Position numbers and translations under genes: made by a program. The notes under the pieces are model-generated. The model did not search any database, had not been told where the DNA came from, and worked only from the letters and a program-made list of their open reading frames with translations. This document shows positions 33,001 to 41,014 of a DNA stretch of 55,360 bases, in pieces; the stretch's first letter is position 1; each line of letters begins with the position of its first letter. This stretch comes from Streptomyces cellostaticus (lineage in GTDB: Bacteria > Actinomycetota > Actinomycetes > Streptomycetales > Streptomycetaceae), in the NCBI RefSeq assembly GCF_023630175.1, contig NZ_JALLIN010000050.1:1-55360 (forward strand). The letters run 5' to 3'.

Positions 33001-34118
33001 GTCCGTGAGCCGGGTTCCGCGGACTTGGTGAAGCCCTTGCCCGCGCCCTTGATGTGGGTGAGGCCGGCGCGGACACCGGGCGTCAGCACGGGCTCGACGG
33101 CGAGCCTGCCCCGCGAGGACACGTCGGTGCCGGCCGGGGCGTTCAGGCGTGTGACGCCGGTTCCCGCGGTGGCGGGGGAGCCCTTGGTCCGGCCGGTGAG
33201 GAAGACCCGGCCGGCGTCGCCCGGCATGAGGTCGAGGTCGCCGAGCCTGCCGGTGGCGATGCTCTTGGGCCGGCCGTGGCCCGTGTACAGCCTGGCGTGC
33301 GCCGTGGACTGGCCCGCACGGTCGAGGAAGGCGATCCGGCCGCCGGCCGCGGGCCGGATGTCGAAGGGGGCACCGTCCGTGTCCGCGAGGTTCTTCACCT
33401 TGCCGGAGCGGTCGAGGTGGACCAGGCGGCTGCCGAGCGCGGCGACCGCGCCGTCCTTCACCGGAACGGCGCTGGTGATCTCACCGCGGGCCGCCGCCGT
33501 GCCCGTCGTCCTGCCGGACACGTCCACGGTGATCACACGGGTCCGGGTGCTCGCCGCGTCGTTCATGTCCCGGAAGCCGGTGAACGCGGCCTGGTGCGTG
33601 GCCGTGTTGCAGGACGGGTCGAAGTAGGCCAGCGACGCGGTGAAGGGCAGCTTGGTCACCTTGCCGGACGTCAGGTCGACGACGGCGGCGAAGGCGCCGC
33701 CCTGCATCAGGTCCGGCTTGTTGGTGAAGGCGCGCGGGGCATAGACGACGGCCGCGTGCGAGCGGTCCATCAGGCACTGGTTGCCGATCCACGAGTCCGC
33801 CGGCATGCCCGGCTCGGCCAGCAGCGCGACGCTCTTCCACGCGTAGGCCCTGGAGCTGTCGGCGACGAGGATCCGCAGGCCGTCCGCGTCGGCCGCGGCG
33901 GTGACCGCGCGGTCGGAGCTGCCGCGCCAGCCCCGGCCGAGCTTCCCGCCCGGGTCGCGTACCCCGCCTGAGGGCGCGGGCGGCGGTGTGGCGGCGCGGG
34001 CGGAGGGGCGGGACGCCGGAGTGGCGCCGGCGGGCGCCGCCTGGAGCATGCCGCCGGTCACGGCGGCGCAGGCCAGGAGCGCGACCAGGGGCGCGCGAGT
34101 TCGTCTCTTGGAACGCAA
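30090..34118 (-). CDS. Large secreted transglycosylase-golvesin-SGNH hydrolase protein
   Basis: This 1342-residue protein has a signal sequence (about 1-32), a 400-residue N-terminal part resembling a secreted beta-propeller-like sensor (DLTSGKVTKL, DVSGRTTG, DIRPAAGGRIAFLDRAG), then a lysozyme/transglycosylase-like region with candidate catalytic Glu526 in IMAQESNMW and the segment SDCGYGVGQVTDGM, a cysteine-rich stretch (about 775-860), a golvesin/Xly-like beta domain (about 900-1020) and a C-terminal SGNH hydrolase. In the last domain GDSYSSGEG gives nucleophile Ser1040, SIGGND carries Gly and Asn, and His1322 is in SFHPKPAG. It probably remodels peptidoglycan or another envelope polymer and removes an ester group. 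Each domain is a motif call; the substrate is unknown. Confidence 0.85.
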   Translation of the reverse strand: MRSKRRTRAPLVALLACAAVTGGMLQAAPAGATPASRPSARAATPPPAPSGGVRDPGGKLGRGWRGSSDRAVTAAADADGLRILVADSSRAYAWKSVALLAEPGMPADSWIGNQCLMDRSHAAVVYAPRAFTNKPDLMQGGAFAAVVDLTSGKVTKLPFTASLAYFDPSCNTATHQAAFTGFRDMNDAASTRTRVITVDVSGRTTGTAAARGEITSAVPVKDGAVAALGSRLVHLDRSGKVKNLADTDGAPFDIRPAAGGRIAFLDRAGQSTAHARLYTGHGRPKSIATGRLGDLDLMPGDAGRVFLTGRTKGSPATAGTGVTRLNAPAGTDVSSRGRLAVEPVLTPGVRAGLTHIKGAGKGFTKSAEPGSRTAAPADEGGRALTVTSTATTTGAKLTQSVRHDAVDGSGNNPSPVLAAATGNHRPRSASPKAGLTAGSPTDDDRWCAVSRNDMKVQALQPTPNQVEWAVDMAVRGNLSASYIRQGGYRDQAGLGTVDPQALFPLPKLTGGGRIPVNVLLGIMAQESNMWQAEGGSVPGQMGNPLAAVDGYYGHKADPNDPAAYWQINWDKSDCGYGVGQVTDGMRLAGHEKPGETSLSPALQKLVAIDYATNIAASLKILADKWNEVHKTGQKITVNNDDPAYVENWFTAVWNYNLGFNPPSEAGKHAGHWGLGWYNNPANPIYAKGWGRPFMNTDVDPYAVKDAAHPQDWPYEVKVMGWSAWSMDTGFSYATSGRQDWPGESGFSSAGFRPAYWNGSDLPYLYEGSARYNRVHVQPSLDAFCNSKNDCDPDTPPKCPDAECYAQYWWNQPNVTWKSDCAATCGHENIKYQSLVQEPGRGTRLKNGTPVCSGAPAGSKVVASVPNGTPTWSDRSDCATVSSAGSFQFSFNPGTEGRFEAKADLHSVGGGYGGHYWYAHTRDAAHFGGPSGYMTVDGTWTLGQSLNWARVLVHLPDTGAQTRQASYNVLGTDSKSPKRVVLQRAGGWVSLGAFHFTGTPRVELSNATEDGTADEDIAWGAVAFQPLAGKPANSVVAMGDSYSSGEGATAPGGADLYAETDHPDKVSDKQIDKCHRSKLAWSRQATLPGYSSSIGAMSDNLDPKMDYHFVACSGARTYNVLSEGQSSEVAQIDTGYLDQNTTLVTISIGGNDARFADIMKKCIDLPIPSLSTCPYSELDNVDPATGDKTGGSTGDLKDWAPKWLHDAVRPQIVKVLDAVHTRAPNAKVVLMGYPRLVEKDHGCLPGAYETVENDWVRSLADTLATEMKGATEDAGSWAVFSDPRDNFDGKGACGDPEGIHALVETGREQADNEAPNPSMQSFHPKPAGARLYADTLEQTLRSM

Positions 34119-34241
34119 AGGAGCTTTCCCCGTATTTCATTGAGTTGTTCCCGTGCCTTTCCGGGCACGGCGAAATGCCCCTCCGCCCGGGACGGGACAG
34201 CCCTGCGGGACGGACGGGAGCGGGAATTCGAATTCAGCGAT

Positions 34242-34276
34242 CCGGGTCTTCACGCGGGCGACGCGTGAAGACCCGG
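34242..34276 (-). terminator. Terminator between two secreted-protein genes
   Basis: The arms CCGGGTCTTCACGCG (34242-34256) and CGCGTGAAGACCCGG (34262-34276) pair perfectly over 15 bases with a 5-base loop. It lies 19 bases beyond the stop of the gene at 34296-34835 and upstream of the large secreted gene. Confidence 0.8.
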
Positions 34277-34295
34277 CGTACCGTTCAGGCGCCTG

Positions 34296-34835
34296 CTAGT
34301 TGCAGTTGGTGCTGTCCTGGACGTTGTTGACGAGGTACGTGCGCGAGCCGGAGCTGGTCTTCATCAGCGAGGTGACGGTGCCGCAGCCGCCGTGTTTGCG
34401 GTAGACGGGGCCCGCGTACTCGGAGTAGGTGCCGGCGTCGCTCGCACAGCCCTCCGCCGTGTAGTTCGAGCAGAGCTTGATCTTCATCCACTTCGCGCCC
34501 GACGTGTTGTTGTCGAGGATGGCGCAGGTGGGAGCGTCGTTGCTCGCGGGGTTGCTGCCCTTGACGTAGACGAAGAGCGTCGCCTTGCGGGACGCGTCGG
34601 GCAGGATCTGTGCCTTGTAGAGCTTGTAGCCCGTACCGCAGACGGTCGCGCCCGCGGCGGTGGCGGTGGGCTGCGCCGCCGCGATCGCGTTCGTGTGCCC
34701 GTCGGCCTCGGCGGAGACGGCGGGTACCGGCCGGTCGGCGGCGGCGACCTGTGGCGCGGCCGCGCCGAGGAGGCCCAGGCCGGCCGCGGCCGCGGCGAGC
34801 GCGGTCCGCGCCGAGACACGGATTCCAATGGACAT
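34296..34835 (-). CDS. Small secreted Cys-containing protein
   Basis: A 179-residue protein with a signal sequence ending about residue 34 (AAPQVAAAD) and a mature domain with six cysteines (in VCGTGYKLY, APTCAIL, KLCSNY, EGCASD, GGCGTV and TNCN), which suggests three disulphides. I do not recognise the family. The ATG at 34835 has GGGGGA upstream on the minus strand; an in-frame ATG at 34847 is an alternative. It precedes the large transglycosylase-golvesin-SGNH gene on the same strand with a terminator between. Confidence 0.7.
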   Translation of the reverse strand: MSIGIRVSARTALAAAAAGLGLLGAAAPQVAAADRPVPAVSAEADGHTNAIAAAQPTATAAGATVCGTGYKLYKAQILPDASRKATLFVYVKGSNPASNDAPTCAILDNNTSGAKWMKIKLCSNYTAEGCASDAGTYSEYAGPVYRKHGGCGTVTSLMKTSSGSRTYLVNNVQDSTNCN

Positions 34836-35160
34836 GCATTCCCCCATGGAATGAACTTGAGCTGCATTTGAGCAATCGTCGGAAAATGCGGCCCGACGGT
34901 GCACGCGTGGTCCGGGGGAGCTAATCAGATCCTCTTTGCGCCTGTCGAAAGTAATTCGCAAGCAAAGTGGAGATTTGAATTCCGCTATGACTCTGGGCAT
35001 GCGGAGCTTCTTCGCACGGAGGGGCGAACCGGGCATCGTTCGGCGGTGTGTTCACTCATGGTCTCCGGCCCGGAGCGGAGGGAGTAGTTCTTGTCACACC
35101 ACCGGACGCACGACGGCCCCCGCCCATCCCATGGGCGGGGGCCGTCGAGTTCCGCAGCGG
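34836..35160. other. AT-richer spacer with ahp terminator
   Basis: This 325-base spacer contains an AT-rich part (about 34860-34990), presumably the promoter region of the small secreted protein, and the strong hairpin at 35111-35147 that ends the ahpC-ahpD transcript. No coding frame with Streptomyces character is seen. Confidence 0.5.
35111..35147 (-). terminator. Terminator after ahpC-ahpD
   Basis: The arms CGACGGCCCCCGCCCAT (35111-35127) and ATGGGCGGGGGCCGTCG (35131-35147) pair perfectly over 17 bases with a three-base loop, 13 bases beyond the ahpD stop. Confidence 0.85.
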
Positions 35161-35703
35161 TTACTCGGCCGCCTGGGCCAGGGCCGCCTCGGCGTCGAGG
35201 GTCACCGCGACGGCCTGGACCACGGAGGCGATCTTGAACGCCTCCTGGACCACGTCGCGCTCGACGCCGGCCTTGCGCAGCACCTGCTCGTGCGAGTCGA
35301 GGCACATGCCGCAGCCGTTGATCGCGGAGACCGCGAAGGACCACAGCTCGAAGTCGACCTTCTCCACACCCGGGTTGCCGATGACGTTCATCCGCAGGCC
35401 GGCGCGCAGGGTGCCGTACTCGTGGTCGGACAGCAGGTGCCGGGTGCGGTAGAAGACGTTGTTCATCGCCATCACCGCGGCGGCGGCCTTGGCGGCCGTG
35501 TACGCCTCCGGCGACAGGTTCGCCTTCGCCTCCGGCTCCAGCTCACGCAGCACGATCGGGGAACGGGCGGCGATGGCGGTCGCCAGCACCGTGCCCCAGA
35601 GCTGCTGGGCCGGCAGGTCGGAGTTGCCGATGACCGAACCCAGGTTGAGCTTCAGGTCCTTGGCGTAGTCCGGGACGCGGGACTTCAGCGAGTCGAGCGA
35701 CAT
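35161..35703 (-). CDS. ahpD: Alkylhydroperoxidase AhpD
   Basis: This 180-residue all-helical enzyme recycles AhpC and has weak peroxidase activity of its own in mycobacteria. The redox motif is Cys131-Gly-Met-Cys134 in SAINGCGMCLDSHE, with conserved His138, and the residue spacing matches the M. tuberculosis enzyme. It is separated from ahpC by only three bases, so the pair is cotranscribed and under OxyR control. The ATG at 35703 begins MSLDSL as in related AhpD proteins. Confidence 0.95.
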   Translation of the reverse strand: MSLDSLKSRVPDYAKDLKLNLGSVIGNSDLPAQQLWGTVLATAIAARSPIVLRELEPEAKANLSPEAYTAAKAAAAVMAMNNVFYRTRHLLSDHEYGTLRAGLRMNVIGNPGVEKVDFELWSFAVSAINGCGMCLDSHEQVLRKAGVERDVVQEAFKIASVVQAVAVTLDAEAALAQAAE

Positions 35704-35706
35704 GGG

Positions 35707-36261
35707 TCACTCACCGGCCAGCAGCGTGACCGGGTCGAGCGTCTCGTCGCCCTTGCTCCAGTTGCAGGGGCACAGCTCGTCCGTCTGCAGGGCGTCGAGG
35801 ACCCGCAGGACCTCCTTGGGGTTACGGCCGACGGAGCCGGCGGTCACCATGGAGAACTGGATCTCGTTGTTCTGGTCGACGATGAAGACCGCGCGCTTGG
35901 CGAAGCCGTCCTCGCCCTCGATGCCCAGCTCGCGCATCAGCTCGTGCTTGGAGTCGGCCATCATCGGGAAGGGCAGGTCGCGCAGGTCGTCGTGGTCCTT
36001 GCGCCAGGCGTGGTGGACGAACTCGGAGTCACCGGAGAAGCCGAGGATCTGGGCGTCGCGGTCGGCGAACTCGTCGTTCAGCTTGCCGAACGCGGCGATC
36101 TCGGTCGGGCACACGAAGGTGAAGTCCTTGGGCCAGGCGAAGACGATCTTCCACTTGCCCTCGTAGGTCTTGTGGTTGATCGTGTCGAACTCCTCGCCCT
36201 TCTCCAGCGAGACGCAGGCGGTCAGTTCGAACTCGGGGAACTTGTCACCGACAGTGAGCAC
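35707..36261 (-). CDS. ahpC: Alkyl hydroperoxide reductase AhpC (peroxiredoxin)
   Basis: This 184-residue 2-Cys peroxiredoxin reduces organic peroxides. The peroxidatic Cys51 is in DFTFVCPTE, and the C-terminal resolving cysteines are Cys164 and Cys166 in DELCPCNW, the actinobacterial pattern that works with AhpD. I chose the GTG at 36261 with AGGAGA upstream. It is divergent from oxyR across a 133-base regulatory region and is followed by ahpD. Confidence 0.95.
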   Translation of the reverse strand: MLTVGDKFPEFELTACVSLEKGEEFDTINHKTYEGKWKIVFAWPKDFTFVCPTEIAAFGKLNDEFADRDAQILGFSGDSEFVHHAWRKDHDDLRDLPFPMMADSKHELMRELGIEGEDGFAKRAVFIVDQNNEIQFSMVTAGSVGRNPKEVLRVLDALQTDELCPCNWSKGDETLDPVTLLAGE

Positions 36262-36394
36262 ACGCTCTCCTTGCAGCGAGGCAGCGCCCGGATCGCGGGC
36301 GCTACCCATGGGTTGGACTTTCTTGATGTTGGCACAGGGTGCATTGATACGGGAAATAGCTACACTTGGTCGGGTTGATCGGAGGTATCTATCA
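36262..36394. promoter_or_regulatory. ahpC-oxyR divergent control region
   Basis: The 133 bases between the divergent starts include an AT-richer core (36330-36394). A GATAC (36344-36348) and a GGTATCTATC (36384-36393) form dispersed inverted arms around the presumed promoters, the type of arrangement expected for the LysR-type OxyR regulator. Precise operator bases cannot be fixed by eye. Confidence 0.6.
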
Positions 36395-37348
36395 GTGACT
36401 GTCGGTAGCGCGAGCGGTAAGCGGCGCCAGCCAAGCCTGTCCCAGCTCCGTGCCTTCGCGGCCGTGGCCGAGCATCTGCACTTCCGGGACGCGGCCGCCG
36501 CCATCGGGATGAGCCAGCCCGCCCTGTCCGGCGCGGTCTCGGCGCTGGAGGAGATCCTGGGCGTGACCCTCCTCGAGCGTACGACCCGCAAGGTGCTGCT
36601 CTCGCCCGCCGGTGAGCGGCTGGCGGTGCGGGCGAAGGCGGTGCTGGACGAGGTCGGGGCGCTGCTGGAGGAGGCCGAGGCGGTCCGGGCGCCGTTCACC
36701 GGGGTGCTGCGGCTCGGGGTGATCCCCACCGTCGCGCCGTACCTGCTGCCCACCGTGCTCGGCCTGGTCCACGAGCGGTACCCGCACCTCGACCTGCAGG
36801 TGCACGAGGAGCAGACCGCCAGTCTCCTCGACGGCCTGCAGTCCGGCCGCCTGGACCTGCTGTTGCTCGCCGTCCCGCTCGGTGTCCCCGGCGTGAGCGA
36901 ACTCCCTCTGTTCGACGAGGACTTCGCGCTCGTCACCCCGCCCGACCACCGGCTCGGCGGTCGGGCGGGCATCCCGCGCGAGGCGCTGCGGGAACTCAAC
37001 CTGCTGCTGCTGGACGAGGGGCACTGCCTGCGCGACCAGGCCCTGGACATCTGCCGCGAGGCCGGACGGCGGGACGCGCCGGTCACCACCACGGCCGCCG
37101 GACTGTCCACGCTGGTGCAGCTCGTGGCCGGCGGGCTCGGCTGCACGCTGCTGCCACGCACCGCGCTGAAGGTCGAGACGACCCGCGGCAGCCGGCTCCG
37201 CACCGGCTACTTCGCCGACCCCGCCCCCAGCCGCCGGATCGCCTTCGCCATGCGCGCGGGCACCGCCCGGGGGATGGAGTACGAGGAACTGGCGGCGGCC
37301 CTGCGCGAGGAGCTGCGGCCCCTGCCCGTACGGGTGCTGGACGCCTGA
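36395..37348 (+). CDS. oxyR: Peroxide-sensing LysR regulator OxyR
   Basis: This 317-residue LysR-family regulator has an N-terminal helix-turn-helix (LSQLRAFAAVAEHLHFRDAAAAIGMSQPALSGAVSALE, about residues 15-52) and a C-terminal sensor domain. Cys211 and Cys220 in GHCLRDQALDIC have the same nine-residue spacing as Cys199 and Cys208 of E. coli OxyR, the disulphide that senses hydrogen peroxide. The start is a GTG with GGAGG nine bases upstream. It is divergent from ahpCD and presumably activates it. A hairpin terminator follows. Confidence 0.95.
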   Translation: MTVGSASGKRRQPSLSQLRAFAAVAEHLHFRDAAAAIGMSQPALSGAVSALEEILGVTLLERTTRKVLLSPAGERLAVRAKAVLDEVGALLEEAEAVRAPFTGVLRLGVIPTVAPYLLPTVLGLVHERYPHLDLQVHEEQTASLLDGLQSGRLDLLLLAVPLGVPGVSELPLFDEDFALVTPPDHRLGGRAGIPREALRELNLLLLDEGHCLRDQALDICREAGRRDAPVTTTAAGLSTLVQLVAGGLGCTLLPRTALKVETTRGSRLRTGYFADPAPSRRIAFAMRAGTARGMEYEELAAALREELRPLPVRVLDA

Positions 37349-37364
37349 CCGCCGTTCCGGAGAC

Positions 37365-37392
37365 GTACGGCGGGGCGCCTGCCCCGCCGTAC
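37365..37392. terminator. Terminator between oxyR and the convergent ABC transporter
   Basis: The arms GTACGGCGGGGC (37365-37376) and GCCCCGCCGTAC (37381-37392) pair perfectly over 12 bases with a four-base loop. It lies between convergent genes and can serve both. Confidence 0.8.
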
Positions 37393-37415
37393 CGGTACCG
37401 GCACGGACGCCGCGC

Positions 37416-39797
37416 CTACTCGGTGCGCAACCCGTCCGGCCGCGCCAGCCTCAGCAGCGGGGGCAGGCTGAGCAGGGTCACCGCGAGCACCACCGCGGCG
37501 CCGGCCCCGGTCAGCGACAGCACGCTCGCCCAGTCGACCGTCACCGGTGTCGCCGTCATCTTCAGCAGCACCGTGCCGAGGGTCAGGCCGACCGCCGAGG
37601 ACAGCAGCAGTCCGAGGAGGACCGGGACCGCCGTCTGCCACAGCACCGACAGGCCGAGCGTGCGGCGCCGGGTGCCGAAGGCGACCAGCGAGGACAGCAG
37701 CCTGCGCCGCTCACGAAGCTGCTCGAGCTGCGAGACCAGCAGGCTCGCGCCGATCAGCACCAGCACACAGACCGCGCCGACGAACAGGCCGGTGCGCAGC
37801 GAGGTGTACCTCGTGGACTGCTCCGTCTCCGTCCAGGTGAACACGTCCGCGGTCGCGTCCACCCGGGCGGCCGTGTTGCGCACGTGCTCCGGCGCGTCCG
37901 GCACCGACTCGTCGGTGCGCACGAAGACATGCCCGTGCAGCGCGGACAGTGCCTTCGCGGGCAGCGCGGACCGCGTGACCAGCAGGCCGTTGGCGCCGTT
38001 CTGCAGCGCGTCCTCGCGGTAGGGCACCTGCCGGAGGCCGGCCGGCAGCCTCCAGGGCACCTGGAGGCTGGGCGTGTCCGAGCCGTCCGGGTCGAGGTAG
38101 AGCTGCCGGCCGGGCCGGACGACGGCTGCTGTGGAGTCGTTGTACGAGGAGTCGTAGTGCGGGTTGCGCAGCGTGAACACGTCGCCGTCCCGGCAGGAGG
38201 GCAGCCGGGCCACCTCGCGGAGGGCCGCGCAGTCACCGACCGTGAGGTCGACCAGGTTGTCCGCGTCCCGGCGCTTGTCCGCGGCCGTGGTGGTGGACAG
38301 CACCACCGACACCCGCACCCCCTCGGTCCTGCGGAACGCCTCGCCCACGGCGGCGGCGTCGCTGCGCTCCGGCAGCGAGACCTCCATCGACGCCCGTCCG
38401 GGGTCCCGGCCGGTGCTCTCGGTGTACTGGCTCTCCACGCCCGCGAACAGCATCTGCAGCGCGATCGCGCCGGCCACCGCCACCGCGATGCCGTTGACCA
38501 TGCGGGCCGCCGTGCCGCTGCTCAACTGGAGTCTTCTCACCGCCAGTTGCCAGGACACCGGGCCGGCGCCGAGCCGGGCGACGACCCGCTCCACGATCCA
38601 CGGCAGCAGCGCGGTCACGCCGACGAGCAGCAGCAGGACGCCGCAGGTCACCAGATACTGGTTGAAGCCGCCGCTGTTGCGGCCCTTGCCGACCATCGGG
38701 TACAGCAGCGCGAGGCCCGCCAGCGGCAGCAGCAGCCGCCACCACAGGCGGCGCCGGGCCGGCCGGACCGTCCGGACCACGCCGAGCGGTTCCACGACCA
38801 CCCCGCGCATCGCGAGCAGCGTCACCAGGACCGCGGACGCCGGCACCGCCACCGCCACCAGCGCGAGCAGCGCGGGGGAGGGGTCGAGGTACCCGGGGAA
38901 GACGCTCTCGCCCAGCACCTCCACCGAGCCGGCGATCTGACGTCCGATCAGGAAGAAGACCGTACCGACGGCCAGCCCGAGCAGCGCACCGGCCAGCGCC
39001 TCGCCCGCGGCGATCCGCCGGGTCATCCCGCTGTCGGAGCCCACGAGCCGCAGCGCGGCCAGCCGGCGGTCGCGCCGCTCACCGCCGAAGCGCACCGCCG
39101 CGGCGATGAACACGGCGACCGGCATCAGCAGCACCACGAACACGACCAGCACCATCAGCAGCAGCACCGGGTCGGTCTTCTCCGTGGTGGGCTGCGGGTC
39201 GCCGAAGCGGACCAGCCGGTCCACCCGCACGCCGCCGTTCGCGTCGGGGTCCAGGCCCTTGGCGCCCGCGTAGTAGGCCAGTTCCTGCGAACCGATCAGC
39301 CCGCTCTCGCCGATCGTCCCGACGATCCGGTAGGGCAGCCGCTCGCGCAGCAGCCGGGCACCGTCCGAGGCGAGCAGTTCCCGCAGCGCGGGGGAGACGG
39401 CCATCTCGCCCGCGGCGGGGAAGCGCCCGAGGCCGGGCGGCAACGGTGCCCGCGAGCCCTCGGGTTCGAGGAGCCGGCCCCGGACGTCCTTCGCGTGCCA
39501 CCGGGTGTCGGTCACGGCGACCAGCACGGTGTCGTCGGCCCTGGGCCGTGTGGTGCCGGAGAACGAGTAGTCGTAGCGGGCCTCCTCGACCCGGTGGCGG
39601 GCGGTGAACACGTTGGGCAGCGCGGTGGTCAGCAGCAGCAGGGCGACGCCCAGGCCGACGCCGACCGCCGTCAGCGTCATCCGGACCCAGCCCTCACGTC
39701 CACCGGTGACGGCGAACCGGGCGCCCATGGCCAGATCCCCGGCCCACCCCCGCGCCCGGCCCCGGCCGGGCGGGAGGCCCCCGTCGCGCGGCTTCAT
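37416..39797 (-). CDS. FtsX-like ABC transporter permease
   Basis: This 793-residue permease has an N-terminal membrane segment (about 40-65), an extracytoplasmic region, a block of membrane segments around 215-450 with a first FtsX-like domain, a large extracytoplasmic domain (about 460-650) and a second C-terminal FtsX block (about 660-785). This MacB/FtsX-type architecture usually moves lipids, peptides or antibiotics, or transmits a signal rather than transporting. Its ATG overlaps the ATPase stop by four bases (ATGA). The operon order is PadR, ATPase, permease. Confidence 0.9.
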   Translation of the reverse strand: MKPRDGGLPPGRGRARGWAGDLAMGARFAVTGGREGWVRMTLTAVGVGLGVALLLLTTALPNVFTARHRVEEARYDYSFSGTTRPRADDTVLVAVTDTRWHAKDVRGRLLEPEGSRAPLPPGLGRFPAAGEMAVSPALRELLASDGARLLRERLPYRIVGTIGESGLIGSQELAYYAGAKGLDPDANGGVRVDRLVRFGDPQPTTEKTDPVLLLMVLVVFVVLLMPVAVFIAAAVRFGGERRDRRLAALRLVGSDSGMTRRIAAGEALAGALLGLAVGTVFFLIGRQIAGSVEVLGESVFPGYLDPSPALLALVAVAVPASAVLVTLLAMRGVVVEPLGVVRTVRPARRRLWWRLLLPLAGLALLYPMVGKGRNSGGFNQYLVTCGVLLLLVGVTALLPWIVERVVARLGAGPVSWQLAVRRLQLSSGTAARMVNGIAVAVAGAIALQMLFAGVESQYTESTGRDPGRASMEVSLPERSDAAAVGEAFRRTEGVRVSVVLSTTTAADKRRDADNLVDLTVGDCAALREVARLPSCRDGDVFTLRNPHYDSSYNDSTAAVVRPGRQLYLDPDGSDTPSLQVPWRLPAGLRQVPYREDALQNGANGLLVTRSALPAKALSALHGHVFVRTDESVPDAPEHVRNTAARVDATADVFTWTETEQSTRYTSLRTGLFVGAVCVLVLIGASLLVSQLEQLRERRRLLSSLVAFGTRRRTLGLSVLWQTAVPVLLGLLLSSAVGLTLGTVLLKMTATPVTVDWASVLSLTGAGAAVVLAVTLLSLPPLLRLARPDGLRTE

Positions 39798-40483
39798 ACG
39801 GCCCGCTCCATGTCCCGGGACCTGCCGTCGCGCACGACGATCTCGCGGTCCGAGTAGGCGGCCACCCGGGCCTCGTGCGTGACCAGCACCACGGCCGCGT
39901 CGGTGGAACGGGCCGCCTCGGTGAGCAGTTCCATCACGCGCTCGCCGTTGAGCGAGTCCAGCGCGCCGGTCGGCTCGTCCGCGAACAGCACCCGGGGTCC
40001 GGTGACCAGCGCCCGGGCCACCGCGACCCGCTGCCCCTGACCGCCGGAGACCTCGCCGGGCCGTTTGCCTCCGAGGTCGTCCACCTCCAGCCGCTCCAGC
40101 CAGCCCAGCGCGGCCCGTTCGGCCTCCTTGCGGGAGGTGCCGTTGAGTCGCAGCGGAAGCGCCACGTTCTCCACGCAGGTCAGCTCCGGCACCAACTGGC
40201 CGAACTGGAAGACGAACCCGAAGTCGCCGCGCCGCAGCGCGCTGCGCTCGACGTCGCTCATGGTGGCGAGTTCCCGCCCGGCGTAGGTGATCGAGCCCGA
40301 GTCGGGCGGCACGATCCCGGCGAGGCAGTGCAGCAGCGTGGACTTGCCGGACCCCGAGGGGCCCATCACCGCGACGATCTCGCCGGGGTGGATGGAGAAG
40401 GCGGCGCCGTCCAGGGCGAGCGTCGGGCCGTAGGCCTTGCGCAGGTCCTCGGCGGCGAGCAGGGAGCCGGGGGGAGGGGTCAC
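39794..40483 (-). CDS. ABC transporter ATPase partner of the FtsX permease
   Basis: A 229-residue ATPase with Walker A GPSGSGKSTLL, Q-loop QFGQLVPEL, signature VSGGQGQRVAVARAL, Walker B VLFADEPTGALDS and the His switch LVTHEARV. It belongs to the LolD/MacB-type group. The GTG at 40483 overlaps the PadR stop (GTGA), so it is translationally coupled to the regulator gene. Many PadR-controlled ABC transporters export drugs or lantibiotic-like compounds; the substrate is unknown. Confidence 0.92.
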   Translation of the reverse strand: MTPPPGSLLAAEDLRKAYGPTLALDGAAFSIHPGEIVAVMGPSGSGKSTLLHCLAGIVPPDSGSITYAGRELATMSDVERSALRRGDFGFVFQFGQLVPELTCVENVALPLRLNGTSRKEAERAALGWLERLEVDDLGGKRPGEVSGGQGQRVAVARALVTGPRVLFADEPTGALDSLNGERVMELLTEAARSTDAAVVLVTHEARVAAYSDREIVVRDGRSRDMERAV

Positions 40484-41004
40484 CGGGCCACCTCCGCGCG
40501 GAGCCGGTCCAGCCGGGCGGCGGTCAGCTCCAGCCAGCGCAGGTCGGCCTCCAGGTGGAACAGGGCGTGGTCGCAGATGAGCTGGTCCGCGAGATCGCCC
40601 CTGCGCTTGCGGTCGGTGAGGATGCGCATGCTGCGCAGGTGCTCGGCGCGCTGGGTGTCCAGGATGTCCGCCGCGTCGCGGTGGGTGAGCAGCGCGAGGA
40701 CGACCTTGGTGTAGAGGGTCGACTGGAGGTACTCCGCCGGCTTCTCCGGGCTCGCGAGCCACCGCTCGACGTCGGTGACGCCGGCGTCGGTGATGGCGTA
40801 CCGCTTGCGCTCGGGCCCGCCGCCCGACTCGATCCCGTCGACTTCGACGAGCCCGTTCCGCAGCAGCCGGGACATCGTCGAGTAGACCTGGCCGTAGTGC
40901 AGCGGCCGGTCGTGACCGAACTTCTCGTCAAAGGCCCGCTTCAGGTCGTAGCCGTGTCGGGGGCCGGACTCCAGGAGCCCTAGGAGGGTGTGACCGATGG
41001 ACAT
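40480..41004 (-). CDS. PadR-family transcriptional regulator
   Basis: A 174-residue winged-helix repressor. The N-terminal part (LLGLLESGPRHGYDLKRAFDEKFG then LHYGQVYSTMSRLLRNGLVE) is the PadR DNA-binding domain and the C-terminal half is helical, as in the PadR-s1/s2-like groups. It is the first gene of the operon with the ABC transporter. Repeats containing TATAC lie in front of it (41015-41043), so autorepression released by a transporter substrate is likely. It is one of the best-defined regulator-target sets in the window. Confidence 0.93.
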   Translation of the reverse strand: MSIGHTLLGLLESGPRHGYDLKRAFDEKFGHDRPLHYGQVYSTMSRLLRNGLVEVDGIESGGGPERKRYAITDAGVTDVERWLASPEKPAEYLQSTLYTKVVLALLTHRDAADILDTQRAEHLRSMRILTDRKRRGDLADQLICDHALFHLEADLRWLELTAARLDRLRAEVAR

Positions 41005-41014
41005 GGCAGCACTC

